Assembly: GCA_018725535.1 (NCBI GenBank)
Contig: QLUS01000003.1
Location: 1 to 35,998 of the forward strand
Source: Bacillota bacterium
GTDB taxonomy: Bacteria; Bacillota; UBA994
Length of the DNA: 35,998 nucleotides
Reading direction: 5' to 3'
Part shown: piece after piece, positions 15,767-25,162 of the stretch
Position numbering within the stretch: the first letter of the stretch is position 1
How the letters are laid out: each line of letters opens with the position of its first letter
The notes under the pieces: model-generated
Database searches by the model: none
What the model was told of the DNA's origin: nothing
Seen by the model: only the letters and a program-made list of their open reading frames with translations
Made by a program: the position numbers and the translations under genes

Positions 15767-16023
15767 TTATGCACACCTGTTGATAACCCTGTGGATAAGC
15801 TGTGGGTTTTGTGGTATAACTGCAAAAGGAGTCGCATCACAGGAGCAGGTCTGTAGGGCCGTGTCAAAAACGCATATATTTTCGCCCCACACATTTGTTC
15901 TCCACAGCTGTGGATTAGTCTGTGGATATCTTATGTGTCGAATCGTCACCTTTGCTGTCGTTTCAGCTATTCCCCATATGGTTTTTTCCCTTTTCACCGT
16001 CTATCCACATCTGATGTGGATGA
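15767..16023. other. oriC, DnaA-box cluster upstream of dnaA
   Basis: The 475-bp gap between rpmH and dnaA holds no gene but many DnaA 9-mers. Exact TTATNCACA matches are at 15767-15775 (+) and 15790-15798 (-). One-mismatch boxes occur at 15778-15786 (-), 15898-15906 (+), 15909-15917 (-), 15921-15929 (-), 16001-16009 (+) and 16015-16023 (-). This density marks the upstream half of a bipartite origin and allows DnaA autoregulation of dnaA. A possible extended -10 for dnaA, TGGTATAAC, lies at 15812-15820 but lacks a good -35. An upstream extension of the dnaA frame to 16027 runs through this area but has no ribosome site. Confidence 0.88.
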
Positions 16024-16125
16024 ATTGTGGGCAAGTTTCTCCTCGTTTCTTCTCGCATCGCGGTAGGATTCGACTCCCCCCGCGTCGAAAGGAACAATTC
16101 GACCTTTTGCATTGGAGGAATGGTA

Positions 16126-17454
16126 ATGTCTACATCCTCGCCTGCGCTTTGGCAAGCAGCCCTAGAACTTTTGCAGACCAATCTAAGCAAGCATCAGTTC
16201 GACACTTGGCTGTTGCCCTGCAAAGCCGTTTCACTCCAAGGCCAAACTATGTATATTTTGGCTGCCACGGAATTTAACCGCAACTGGCTGGAAAACCACT
16301 ATGCCGGCGCAGTACAAAAGGCTCTGTCCACCGTTGCGGGAAAAGAACTTAACATAAAGTTTGTCTCCCACAAGGATGATCTCCCGCTTGTTCCTCCCGT
16401 GGTCGAGCGCACTCAGGATGACGCAGCTCTAGGACTTAACCCTCGCTATGTCTTTGACAGTTTTGTCATCGGCGAGAGCAACCGCTTCGCCCACGCCGCC
16501 TCCTTGGCTGTGGCCGAGGCTCCGGGGAGAGCTTACAACCCGCTGTTTATCTATGGGGGAGTGGGTCTTGGCAAGACTCACCTGATGCATGCCATCGGTC
16601 ATTTTGCCCTATCCCGCTTTCCACTAAAACGAGTGCTGTACCTCTCTTGCGAAAAGTTCACTAACGACTTTATCTCCTCAATTCAGCAGCGGAAGACAAC
16701 TGAGTTTCGTGCGCGGTACCGTTCTATTGACCTCTTGCTCATAGATGACATTCAGTTTCTCACGGGCAAAGAACAGACTCAAGAAGAGTTCTTTCACACT
16801 TTTAACGCCCTGCATGGATCAAACAAACAAATCATCATCTCTAGCGACCGTCCCCCAAAAGAAATTGCCACACTAGAAGATAGGCTGCGCTCACGCTTTG
16901 AATGGGGACTTATTACAGACATCCAACCACCAGATCTCGAAACGCGCGTGGCCATTCTCTGTCAAAAAGCGGAACAGGATAACTTTCGCGTTCCTTTAGA
17001 GCTAATGGCCTACATTGCCGCCCGGATTCACAGTAACATCCGCGAATTAGAGGGCGCACTGATTCGCATTATGGCCTACGTGGCTTTTAGTAAGCGTCAG
17101 GTAACACGAGAGCTTATCGACGAGGTTCTAAAAGGCCTTTTCCCCCAGGAAAGACAGCGGTCCATTACCATAGAGGACATAAAGAAAACAGTAGCTCTCC
17201 ATTTTGGACTGAAAGTAGATGACCTTACCGCCCAGAAGCGCACCCGTTTAGTCACTCATCCTCGCCAAGTGGCTATGTACCTCTGCCGCAAGTTAACCGC
17301 CGCCTCTCTCCCCCGCGTCGGTGAAGAATTTGGCGGCAGAGATCACACCACGGTTATCCATGCCTGTGAAAAAATCGAACAAGACCTTGCGAAGGACAAT
17401 GGTTTCCAAAAGGTATTAAAAGAGATTGAGCAAAAGTTATTCACACTTAGTTAA
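16126..17454 (+). CDS. dnaA: Chromosomal replication initiator DnaA
   Basis: The 442-aa initiator ATPase has domain I at ~1-80 (LWQAALELLQ... FDTWL), and a short linker. The AAA+ core has Walker A GGVGLGKT (144-151) and Walker B LLIDDIQFL. The C-terminal DNA-binding domain carries the signature GGRDHTTVIHA (403-413). It melts oriC and loads the helicase. The ATG at 16126 is chosen because GGAGG lies 7 nt upstream; the frame extends to 16027 without such support. DnaA boxes upstream, at its 3' end and downstream indicate autoregulation. Confidence 0.98.
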   Translation: MSTSSPALWQAALELLQTNLSKHQFDTWLLPCKAVSLQGQTMYILAATEFNRNWLENHYAGAVQKALSTVAGKELNIKFVSHKDDLPLVPPVVERTQDDAALGLNPRYVFDSFVIGESNRFAHAASLAVAEAPGRAYNPLFIYGGVGLGKTHLMHAIGHFALSRFPLKRVLYLSCEKFTNDFISSIQQRKTTEFRARYRSIDLLLIDDIQFLTGKEQTQEEFFHTFNALHGSNKQIIISSDRPPKEIATLEDRLRSRFEWGLITDIQPPDLETRVAILCQKAEQDNFRVPLELMAYIAARIHSNIRELEGALIRIMAYVAFSKRQVTRELIDEVLKGLFPQERQRSITIEDIKKTVALHFGLKVDDLTAQKRTRLVTHPRQVAMYLCRKLTAASLPRVGEEFGGRDHTTVIHACEKIEQDLAKDNGFQKVLKEIEQKLFTLS

Positions 17455-17600
17455 CAGAGTTCTCCACAATTACTGTGGATAATTCGTACTTATTCTCGTT
17501 CTGTGTATATTTTTCTCCTTACCTCACCTTTTACCCACAGGTTATTTTCCCCCCACAAATCGGCGGTTTCTCGGCTTTAGGCTTTCTCCACATATGCACA
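17437..17600. other. oriC, DnaA-box cluster downstream of dnaA
   Basis: Exact boxes are at 17437-17445 (TTATTCACA, overlapping the dnaA 3' end) and 17474-17482 (TGTGGATAA, minus orientation). One-mismatch boxes are at 17460-17468, 17531-17539, 17584-17592 and 17592-17600. With the upstream cluster this makes a bipartite origin flanking dnaA, as in Bacillus subtilis. The 270-bp dnaA-dnaN gap has no other gene. Confidence 0.88.
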
Positions 17601-17640
17601 CCCTCTACGGAAACTACTATGACTTTTACTAACTTAATAT
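17601..17640 (+). other. Candidate basal unwinding element (GC-rich spacer plus DnaA-trios)
   Basis: Immediately after two DnaA-box-like 9-mers ending at 17600 comes a short GC-rich stretch (17601-17610). Triplets CTA, CTA, TGA, CTT, TTA, CTA follow from 17614 to 17631, then an AT-rich run (ACTTAATATTTATATG). On the complementary strand most triplets read 3'-GAT/AAT-like, the DnaA-trio pattern described for bacterial origins. The order box - GC patch - trios - AT tract fits. Trio assignment is by eye and two triplets deviate. Confidence 0.55.
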
Positions 17641-17724
17641 TTATATGCCTTCTCAACTTTACTTAAAACCACTCTGACGGCATATCCGGGATTATGCAGA
17701 GTGGCATTGAACGGAGGAAGAACG

Positions 17725-18834
17725 ATGAGAGCCACCGCCAATCGGGATGACCTTATCTTTGCCGCCGGGGCGGCAGGTCGCACGTTAACGTCCAAGACCA
17801 GCTCCACTCCTCAAGGACTGCGCCTCACTGCCGAGGATGGATCACTCTGCTTGACCTCCATCGACAACGAAATGGCTATTACCTGTCGTATTCCGGCGCA
17901 AGTGATTGAACCCGGGGCGCTTGTCTTGCCTAGTAAGTTACTCGCGGAGGCCGTGCGTCGCTTTCCCGGCCTTGACGTAGACCTTGAGATACTCGAGGGC
18001 AGATACACGTTAACACTGCGCAGCGGCTTTTCGGAACTAGATCTCCTAGGCATGCCGGCGACAAACTTCTCTGAACTGCCGGAAATAGATAGCTTATCCA
18101 CCATATCTATTCCTGAACAAGCTTTGCGTTCCATGTTGCGCCAGACAAGCTTCGCTCTCTCCTCTGATGATATGCGCCCCATCCTAACAGGTATGTTATG
18201 GAGCTATTCACCCGGTAAGCTGCGCTTGGTCGCTGCCGACGGCTTTAAGGTGGCGTCACGCACAGAGAATGTAGATGCCGCGGGGGCACAGCCATTTCGC
18301 GTCGTAGTACCCGGCCGTACCGTTCACGAAATTGAGCGCTTGCTAGGCGACAACGATAATATGGTCGAGATAGCGATAGGGCGCAACCACATCCTTTTCC
18401 AAGTGCAGGATACAGTGATTATCTCAAGGTTACTTGAGGGCAATTACATCGATGTCGATCGCTTTCTCCCCACAACTTTTGTCACTTACCTCACGGTTAA
18501 ACCCAAGGCTCTCATTGACGCATTAGAGCGCAGTGCCGTAGTTGCAAAGGACGGTCTCATTGCTACGGTACGTTTGCATTTGCGCGATGGCAGACTCGTT
18601 GTGCGTGCGCAGTCAGCGGAGTATGGTAAGCACTTTGAAGAATGGCCGGTCGAGATGCGCGGCGAGGAAATGGATATACTGTTTAACATAAGAGTGTTAG
18701 GAGAGATTGTGAAATCCATAGATGAGGGAGACATCGAGCTGTCTTTTACCGGCCAACACGGGCCGTGTATCGGGCGAAGCACAACGCACCCAGACAATTA
18801 CTGGAGTCTGGTGATGCCAGTTAGGCTGTCCTAG
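17725..18834 (+). CDS. dnaN: DNA polymerase III beta subunit (sliding clamp)
   Basis: The 369-aa beta clamp has three repeated clamp domains, with recognisable segments SLCLTSIDNEMAI, LLGMPATNFSELP, RPILTGMLW near the middle and a C-terminus ending WSLVMPVRLS. The ring tethers Pol III and other enzymes to DNA. The ATG at 17725 has GGAGG 7 nt upstream, so the slightly longer GTG frame from 17701 is rejected. It lies directly downstream of the oriC unwinding region and ends in TAGTG, overlapping the next gene by one base. Confidence 0.97.
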   Translation: MRATANRDDLIFAAGAAGRTLTSKTSSTPQGLRLTAEDGSLCLTSIDNEMAITCRIPAQVIEPGALVLPSKLLAEAVRRFPGLDVDLEILEGRYTLTLRSGFSELDLLGMPATNFSELPEIDSLSTISIPEQALRSMLRQTSFALSSDDMRPILTGMLWSYSPGKLRLVAADGFKVASRTENVDAAGAQPFRVVVPGRTVHEIERLLGDNDNMVEIAIGRNHILFQVQDTVIISRLLEGNYIDVDRFLPTTFVTYLTVKPKALIDALERSAVVAKDGLIATVRLHLRDGRLVVRAQSAEYGKHFEEWPVEMRGEEMDILFNIRVLGEIVKSIDEGDIELSFTGQHGPCIGRSTTHPDNYWSLVMPVRLS

Positions 18835-19040
18835 TGAATCTCCCTCAGCCACCCTATATTACATTAGGGCAGTTTCTTAAGCAGCAGTCGCTTATCTCCA
18901 CGGGCGGAGAAGCCAAAGCCTTTCTACTGCAAAACTGCGTGCAAGTAAACGGGAAGGAAGAAAACCGACGCGGGAGGAAACTCTGGCTAAATGACAGCGT
19001 GACTATCAACAATACAGTCTATGGCGTCAATGATATATGA
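18834..19040 (+). CDS. yaaA: S4-domain RNA-binding protein YaaA (RlbA)
   Basis: A 68-aa small S4-like RNA-binding protein conserved between dnaN and recF in Bacillota. It shows YITLGQFLKQQSLISTGGEAKAFL, then VQVNGKEENRRGRKLWLNDSV, which is the S4 fold plus the NG...R.GRKL motif. In Bacillus the orthologue is linked to 50S ribosomal subunit assembly. The GTG start overlaps the dnaN stop by one base, and its TGA overlaps the recF ATG by four (ATGA). Confidence 0.93.
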   Translation: MNLPQPPYITLGQFLKQQSLISTGGEAKAFLLQNCVQVNGKEENRRGRKLWLNDSVTINNTVYGVNDI

Positions 19041-20143
19041 GAGTCGAGGAGCTTAGCCTTACCTCTTTCCGTAATTACTCACGGGAAAAGGTATCCTTTT
19101 CGCCTGGCCTTAACTACATTGTGGGCAAAAACGGCGAAGGAAAGACAAACTTGCTCGAAGCGCTCTTTATCCTCGCTACCACCAAATCCCATCGACAAGC
19201 TCTCGACAAGGACATGGTGAAAATAGGGGAAGGGCAGTTCCGCGTCTCGGCGCGCATTATCGCTTTAGGCGTAGACCGCAATCTAGATTTAGGGTACGAT
19301 GTGACTCTAAGAAAGAAAGTTGCGAATGTGTCTGGTTTCCCCGTTACTAAACTACAAGACTTTATCGGAATCTTTAATGTCGTAATGTTTTCTCCCGAGG
19401 ACCTAGCGCTAGTTAAGGGCACGCCTAGCGATCGGCGTAGATTCCTAGATATTTTACTATGCCAAGTAGACAAAGTTTATTTCCGCCTGCTGCAGCAGTA
19501 TACTCATGTGTCAAGGCAACGCAACGAGGCCCTTAAACTAATCGCACGGGGCGCGATGAAGCTGTTTGACTTAAAGCCTTGGGATCAGCAGTTTGCCGCC
19601 TTAGCACAGAGAATCACTCTCCGCCGTTTTCAGGCGACAGAAAGGCTCGCCGCAAGCTTTCTTAGTCTGACCGACGCGATTAACCGCGGTAAAGAAACTC
19701 TGAGTATCTCCTACTCAAGCTCCCTTCTGGCAGCTACAGCGAGCTTGGATGTTGACGGCGTCGCAAGAGAACTTGAGCGACATCAGAGAGAGGACTTAAA
19801 GCGCGGGACCAGTAGCATAGGACCGCATCGGGATGACCTTAAATTCCTCATCAACGGACTTCCGGCTGCGGCGTATGCGTCACAAGGGCAACAACGCACC
19901 GCCGTACTGGGGCTGAAGTTGGCTGAGCTAAAGTACATGCAAGAAGTGACCGGCGATTATCCAGTACTGCTCTTAGATGACGTGTTGTCAGAGTTAGACA
20001 GCAGCCGACGGCAAATGATCGTCCAAGTGCTGATGAGCGATGTTCAGGCCGTCATCACAGGCACAGACGAAGATGACCTTTCGCTGCAAGGCGTAAAGCC
20101 CGCTCTAGTACTGCGCGTTGAGCGCGGAAAGGTGGTATCCTGA
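19037..20143 (+). CDS. recF: DNA replication and repair protein RecF
   Basis: The 368-aa SMC-like ATPase has an N-terminal LTSFRNY and Walker A GKNGEGKTNLLEA, the RecF-specific MFSPEDLALVKGTPSDRRRFLD, the ABC signature-like SQGQQRTAVLGLKLAE and Walker B VLLLDDVLSELD. It supports gap repair by loading RecA with RecO and RecR. It is translationally coupled at both ends: ATGA with yaaA and TGATG with the following gene. Confidence 0.97.
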   Translation: MRVEELSLTSFRNYSREKVSFSPGLNYIVGKNGEGKTNLLEALFILATTKSHRQALDKDMVKIGEGQFRVSARIIALGVDRNLDLGYDVTLRKKVANVSGFPVTKLQDFIGIFNVVMFSPEDLALVKGTPSDRRRFLDILLCQVDKVYFRLLQQYTHVSRQRNEALKLIARGAMKLFDLKPWDQQFAALAQRITLRRFQATERLAASFLSLTDAINRGKETLSISYSSSLLAATASLDVDGVARELERHQREDLKRGTSSIGPHRDDLKFLINGLPAAAYASQGQQRTAVLGLKLAELKYMQEVTGDYPVLLLDDVLSELDSSRRQMIVQVLMSDVQAVITGTDEDDLSLQGVKPALVLRVERGKVVS

Positions 20144-20436
20144 TGTACCTATATATTGGGGGCAACGTGGTCCTGCCTTGCAGGCGTGTCATTGCCGTTT
20201 TTGATGCGCTTTCCACTGAGCAACAAGTGACACGGGAGTTCTTGCGCACCTACCGAGAGGAAGGATTTACCGTTTCGACCACGGAGGGTGGACCGGTTAA
20301 ATCGCTAGTGTTGACGCAAGAGAAGCTATATCTCTCTTCCATCGCCTGTGCCACTCTGCGCCGACGCTGGGGCTCTTTTCTGGCGGATGAACGTGAGAGA
20401 GTTTGCGTGATAGGCGAATTTGCGAGAACATTGTAA
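20143..20436 (+). CDS. remB: RemB-like extracellular matrix regulator (DUF370)
   Basis: A 97-aa DUF370 protein beginning MYLYIGGNVVLPCRRVIAVFD, the typical RemB/YaaB start, found between recF and gyrB in most Bacillota. RemA/RemB-type proteins influence biofilm matrix genes; direct function of the recF-linked RemB is less clear. It ends with an ERVCVIGEF stretch. Its ATG overlaps the recF stop by one base; gyrB follows after 23 nt. Confidence 0.88.
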   Translation: MYLYIGGNVVLPCRRVIAVFDALSTEQQVTREFLRTYREEGFTVSTTEGGPVKSLVLTQEKLYLSSIACATLRRRWGSFLADERERVCVIGEFARTL

Positions 20437-20459
20437 AGTCATGGAGCGGACGGTGAATC

Positions 20460-22367
20460 ATGGTTAAAAAAGGTAATGGCGGATACGATGAATCACAGAT
20501 TGAAGTGCTAGAAGGACTGGAAGCTGTCCGTAAACGTCCTAGCATGTATATTGGCTCCACTGGCACGAAGGGACTCCATCACCTCGTGTGGGAAATAGTA
20601 GATAACGCAGTCGATGAGGCGTTAGCAGGGTATTGTGACCGCATTGACGTAGAAGTCTTCCCCGACGGTACGGTAAGTGTCAGTGACAATGGGCGAGGCA
20701 TCCCTACGGGCATCCACGCGCAGACCGGCCGCTCGGCTGCCGAAACTGTCTATACGGTTTTACATGCCGGGGGCAAATTCGGCGGGAGCGGGTACAAGGT
20801 TTCCGGCGGACTGCATGGCGTTGGCGCATCGGTAGTCAACGCCTTGTCGGAGTGGCTGCTCTTAGACATTAAGCGCGAGGGAGGACACTTCCGGCAAGAG
20901 TTTGCCCGCGGCGTGCCGCAGACCGATCTCATGCGTGTGGGCGACAGCGACGAGAATGGTACGTATGTGCGCTTCCTGCCGGACAAAGAGATTTTTGAGG
21001 ATCTCGTGTTTAGTGCAGACACGCTGACAGTGCGCCTCAGGGAAATGGCCTTCTTGATGGCCGGGCTGACTGTGAAGCTGACTGACCACCGCGAGAATCT
21101 CACGGAAGTCTTCCGCTATGAAGGCGGCATTAAAAGCTTTGTCAGCTACCTCAACAAAAATAAGGACGCACTGCACAAAGAGCCTATTTTTTTTCAAGCA
21201 TCGCGCGAGGACTGCCAAGTAGAGGTAGCCATGCAGTACAACGACAGCTATGCTGAGAACATTTACTCCTTCGCCAACAACATTCACACCGCCGAAGGTG
21301 GGAGCCATGAAGCAGGCTTTAAGATTGCGCTAACCCGTACCCTAAACGATTATGGGCGCAAAATTAACGTCATTAAGGAGCAGCACACCAACTTAAGCGG
21401 GGAGGATATCCGCGAGGGGCTAACTGCGGTGATCAGTATTCGCTTGCTTGCGCCCCAGTTTGAGGGACAAACCAAAACTAAGTTGGGAAACTCCGAACTG
21501 CGCGGCATAGTTGACTCGATTGTAGGCGAAGGATTAGCGTTGTACTTAGAGAAAAACCCCGCCGTGGGAAGAAAGATTATGGAGAAGGCTGTGTTAGCGG
21601 CGCAAGCGCGTGAGGCGGCCCGCAAAGCGCGCGAACTAACACGCCGTAAGAACGCGCTTGAGATCACACCCCTGCCAGGTAAGCTGGCTGATTGCTCCGT
21701 GTCAGACCCAAGCCTCTGCGAGCTCTATCTCGTTGAAGGCGACTCCGCCGCAGGTTCAGCCAAGCAAGGCAGAGATCGCCGCTATCAGGCTATCCTGCCG
21801 CTCAAGGGTAAAATCCTCAATGTCGAAAAGGCTCGACTCGATAAGATTTTAGGGTATGAGGAAATTAAAGTCATAATCACGGCTATGGGCACAGGCATTG
21901 GTGAAGATTTCGCTGTAAGCAAGGCGCGTTACCACAAGGTCATCATTATGGCGGATGCGGACATTGACGGCTCCCATATTCGCACTTTGCTCTTAACGTT
22001 TTTCTTCCGTTATATGCAGCCCCTCATTACGGCAGGATATCTCTACATCGCGCAACCACCGCTTTACCAGATTAAGAAGGGCAAGCAGGTGCAGTACGCC
22101 TATACTGACGCCGAGCTCAATAAAATACTCAAGGAATTAGGCTGCGGCAATGCTAACATCCAGCGTTACAAAGGGTTAGGCGAGATGAACGCTGAGCAGC
22201 TATGGAGCACAACTATGAACCCCGAACACCGCATCCTCCTGCAAGTGCAATTAAACGAAGCGATGGTAGCCGACGAGATATTCACCATTCTCATGGGGGA
22301 CAAAGTGGAGCCGCGACGGCAGTTTATCGAGCGATACGCGCGGCAAGTCACTAACCTAGATGTATAG
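20460..22367 (+). CDS. gyrB: DNA gyrase subunit B
   Basis: The 635-aa GHKL ATPase subunit has EIVDNAVDEALAGY with the catalytic glutamate region, SDNGRGIP, GLHGVGASVVNALS, a transducer domain, the TOPRIM motif EGDSAAGSAKQGRDR with PLKGKILNVEKA, and the metal-binding DADIDGSHIRTLLLT. Length is normal for the short Gram-positive GyrB. The start is preceded by only a moderate ribosome site (ACGGTGA). It forms an operon with gyrA, 18 nt downstream. Confidence 0.98.
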   Translation: MVKKGNGGYDESQIEVLEGLEAVRKRPSMYIGSTGTKGLHHLVWEIVDNAVDEALAGYCDRIDVEVFPDGTVSVSDNGRGIPTGIHAQTGRSAAETVYTVLHAGGKFGGSGYKVSGGLHGVGASVVNALSEWLLLDIKREGGHFRQEFARGVPQTDLMRVGDSDENGTYVRFLPDKEIFEDLVFSADTLTVRLREMAFLMAGLTVKLTDHRENLTEVFRYEGGIKSFVSYLNKNKDALHKEPIFFQASREDCQVEVAMQYNDSYAENIYSFANNIHTAEGGSHEAGFKIALTRTLNDYGRKINVIKEQHTNLSGEDIREGLTAVISIRLLAPQFEGQTKTKLGNSELRGIVDSIVGEGLALYLEKNPAVGRKIMEKAVLAAQAREAARKARELTRRKNALEITPLPGKLADCSVSDPSLCELYLVEGDSAAGSAKQGRDRRYQAILPLKGKILNVEKARLDKILGYEEIKVIITAMGTGIGEDFAVSKARYHKVIIMADADIDGSHIRTLLLTFFFRYMQPLITAGYLYIAQPPLYQIKKGKQVQYAYTDAELNKILKELGCGNANIQRYKGLGEMNAEQLWSTTMNPEHRILLQVQLNEAMVADEIFTILMGDKVEPRRQFIERYARQVTNLDV

Positions 22368-22385
22368 GCAAGGAGGCAGCTCCAC

Positions 22386-24824
22386 TTGGATATGAGACAC
22401 GGCAAAATAGAAGTCATCAACATTGAGGACGAAGTCAAGCGGTCGTACATTAACTACGCGATGAGTGTTATCGTTTCCCGCGCGTTGCCTGACGTGCGCG
22501 ACGGGCTGAAGCCTGCGCATCGCCGCATTCTTTATGCGATGCTAGAGATGGGGTTTACCCCTGATAAACCCTACAAGAAGAGTGCTCGCATTGTTGGCGA
22601 AGTGCTAGGCAAGTACCACCCGCATGGCGATGGTGTTATATACGACACAATGGTACGCCTAGTACAATATTTTTCCTCGCGTTATCCACTCATTGACGGA
22701 CATGGGAACTTCGGCTCTATGGACGGAGACAGTGCTGCGGCTATGCGGTACACTGAGGCTCGCTTAGCCCCTTTGGCCATGGAGCTTTTAGCTGACCTAG
22801 AAAAGAAGACGGTCGATGTCGGCCCTAACTTTGACGATACGCTCGAGCAACCGCTTGTACTGCCGGGGAGGTTCCCCAATCTTTTGGCCAATGGCACAGC
22901 AGGTATAGCGGTTGGTATGGCTTCGAATATTCCTCCCCACAACCTAGGCGAGCTGATTGATGCGGCACATGCGTTGATCGAAAACCCTAGTATTACCGTG
23001 CGGGAACTTATGGACCATGTGAAGGGGCCTGATTTCCCCACGGGCGGACTCATCTTAGGGCGCGAGGGATTTACAGAAGCCTATGAGACTGGGCGAGGCA
23101 CCATGCGCATTCGCGCTAAGACGCGCATCGAAAAAATGAGCAACGGCAAACACCGTATCATAGTAAGCGAAGTGCCCTACCAAGTAAACAAAGCCAAAAT
23201 GATCGAGCGCATCGCCGAACTAGTGCGGGATAAGCAAGTCGAAGGAATCACCGACCTCCGGGATGAAAGCGACCGCGATGGCATCCGTGTAGTTATCGAG
23301 CTTAAGCGTGAAAGCAATCCGCAGGTGATCCTTAACCTTCTCTACAAACATAGCCAAATGGAACAGTCGTTTAGCATGAATATGCTAGCTCTCGTTGCTG
23401 GGCAGCCGCGCACGCTAAACCTTAAACAGATGCTTGAGTACTACCTTGAGCACCAGCAAGATGTCTTTACGCGTCGCACCAAATTTGAGCTCTCTAAAGC
23501 CGAGGAGCGCGCGCATATTCTCGAGGGACTGCGCATTGCGCTAGACAATATCGACGCGATTATCGCCTTAATCCGTGCTTCGCGCACAGATGACGAAGCC
23601 AAACAAGACCTAATGCAGCGCTTCTCTTTTAGCGAAAAACAGGCTCAAGCCATCCTAGATATGCGACTGCGGCGCCTCACCGGCCTTGAGCGCGACAAAG
23701 TAGAAGACGAGTATAGAGAGGTTATTAAGACCATTGCGAGATTGAACGCTATCTTGAGTAACAACAAACTGCTTCTAGCTTTGATCAAAAAAGAAATTGG
23801 CGAGATCAAGGCGCAGCACGCCGATGCGCGGCGCACTGAGGTTGTAGCGAGTCGCGAGGAGTTTGTGGCCGAAGACCTTATCGCCGAAGAGGACGTAATT
23901 ATAACCCTTACTCACCAAGGGTCGATCAAGCGCTTGCCGCTGGACACCTATCGCAACCAGCGCCGTGGTGGACGTGGGGTTACCGGCATGGGCACGCGCG
24001 AAGAAGACTTTGTGGAGAGTCTGTTTATCACCACTACCCACCACTCCCTCTTCTTCTTTACGGACAAAGGGCGCGTCTATCGCCGCAAAGTGCACGAAAT
24101 TCCCGAGGCTAGCCGACAGGCTAAAGGGTTAGCAGTAATAAACCTGATCTCGCTCGAAGCAGATGAAAAGGTCAACGCCGTAATTCCCATCCGGAACGAT
24201 GTCGACGAAAATGCGTATCTATTTATGGCGACAAAGAGCGGTATGGTCAAAAAGACAAGCCTCACGGAATACGCTAATATACGCACGAATGGCCTCATTG
24301 GCATTTCCCTGCGCGAGGGGGATGCGCTGATTGGAGTACGTCTAACCGACGGAAACTCCGACGTAGTGCTTGGCACGCGGCTAGGCTTGTCCATTCGCTT
24401 TAACGAACAGGACGTTCGCCCAATGGGGCGTGCCACGCAAGGAGTAAAGGGCATAGACCTCGGCGATGGCGACACTTGTATTGCTATGGACATCGTCCGT
24501 GCCGGCGTCACTCTCCTCGCGATAACGGAGCATGGCTACGGCAAACGTACGGATATCAGCGAGTACCGCCAGCAGTCTAGAGGCGGGAAGGGAATCCAAA
24601 GTATTAAAGCTAGTGAGCGTAATGGACGTGTCGTTTGCTTGCGTGCGGTAAGTACAGAGGACGAACTTATGGTGATTAGCGAACAAGGTATTATCATCCG
24701 CATCGACATGAAGAGCATACCGGTGCTCGGACGTACAACCCAAGGAGTAAAGATCATCCGCCTCGACGAGGGCGACCAAGTAGTAGCTATCGCCCGCGTC
24801 GCGCCCAAGGAAACCACTGATTAG
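22386..24824 (+). CDS. gyrA: DNA gyrase subunit A
   Basis: The 812-aa cleavage subunit has the quinolone-resistance region GKYHPHGDGVIYDTMVRL and the catalytic tyrosine Y122 in AMRYTEARL. The GyrA box QRRGGRG separates true gyrase from Topo IV. Six beta-pinwheel repeats follow, including GRATQGVKGIDLGDGD. The start is TTG 22386, with AGGAGG 9 nt upstream; the ATG at 22392 would be 15 nt away. At quinolone positions it has GDSAA, not an obviously mutated form. A small thioredoxin-fold gene follows after 9 nt. Confidence 0.98.
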   Translation: MDMRHGKIEVINIEDEVKRSYINYAMSVIVSRALPDVRDGLKPAHRRILYAMLEMGFTPDKPYKKSARIVGEVLGKYHPHGDGVIYDTMVRLVQYFSSRYPLIDGHGNFGSMDGDSAAAMRYTEARLAPLAMELLADLEKKTVDVGPNFDDTLEQPLVLPGRFPNLLANGTAGIAVGMASNIPPHNLGELIDAAHALIENPSITVRELMDHVKGPDFPTGGLILGREGFTEAYETGRGTMRIRAKTRIEKMSNGKHRIIVSEVPYQVNKAKMIERIAELVRDKQVEGITDLRDESDRDGIRVVIELKRESNPQVILNLLYKHSQMEQSFSMNMLALVAGQPRTLNLKQMLEYYLEHQQDVFTRRTKFELSKAEERAHILEGLRIALDNIDAIIALIRASRTDDEAKQDLMQRFSFSEKQAQAILDMRLRRLTGLERDKVEDEYREVIKTIARLNAILSNNKLLLALIKKEIGEIKAQHADARRTEVVASREEFVAEDLIAEEDVIITLTHQGSIKRLPLDTYRNQRRGGRGVTGMGTREEDFVESLFITTTHHSLFFFTDKGRVYRRKVHEIPEASRQAKGLAVINLISLEADEKVNAVIPIRNDVDENAYLFMATKSGMVKKTSLTEYANIRTNGLIGISLREGDALIGVRLTDGNSDVVLGTRLGLSIRFNEQDVRPMGRATQGVKGIDLGDGDTCIAMDIVRAGVTLLAITEHGYGKRTDISEYRQQSRGGKGIQSIKASERNGRVVCLRAVSTEDELMVISEQGIIIRIDMKSIPVLGRTTQGVKIIRLDEGDQVVAIARVAPKETTD

Positions 24825-24833
24825 GAGGCCTCT

Positions 24834-25100
24834 GTGAAACCAACCCTGAGATTCTTTATGCTGCCGATGTGTCCGCACTGCAAGAACGCCGTGCGCTGGA
24901 TGGACGAGCTGCGCGCCGAAAACCCCGCGTACGCGAGCATACCGGTTGTCACCATCAACGAACGCGAACAACCGGACCTAGCCAACCAATATGAGTATGA
25001 TTTAGTCCCGACCTACTATCTCGACAAGGTCAAACTCCATGAGGGCGTGGCCAGCAAAGAAAAGATACGGGCAGCGCTTGACCGCTACCTCGCCACCTAG
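24834..25100 (+). CDS. Small glutaredoxin/thioredoxin-fold protein
   Basis: The 88-aa protein has an N-terminal beta strand and the redox motif CPHC (C13, C16) in MLPMCPHCKNAVRWM, then a VPTYYLDKVKLHEG stretch with the cis-proline expected in thioredoxin folds. It is likely a cytoplasmic dithiol oxidoreductase; the partner is unknown. The GTG at 24834 has TAGGAGG upstream, overlapping the gyrA stop region, so it is probably cotranscribed with gyrAB. Glutaredoxin and thioredoxin-like subfamilies cannot be distinguished by eye. Confidence 0.83.
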   Translation: MKPTLRFFMLPMCPHCKNAVRWMDELRAENPAYASIPVVTINEREQPDLANQYEYDLVPTYYLDKVKLHEGVASKEKIRAALDRYLAT

Positions 25101-25162
25101 ATTATTCCCCTCTGTAAGCGGCACTTCCACAAACTTCAGGTCACAGACAAATCCCGACACCA

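Noticed and set aside
16027..16125. An upstream extension of the dnaA reading frame
   Set aside because: No ribosome site; it lies on DnaA boxes, and the ATG at 16126 has GGAGG at the right distance.
15603..16277. A 224-codon plus-strand frame across rpmH, oriC and dnaA start
   Set aside because: It runs antisense through rpmH and over DnaA boxes with no family motif, so it is a chance frame.
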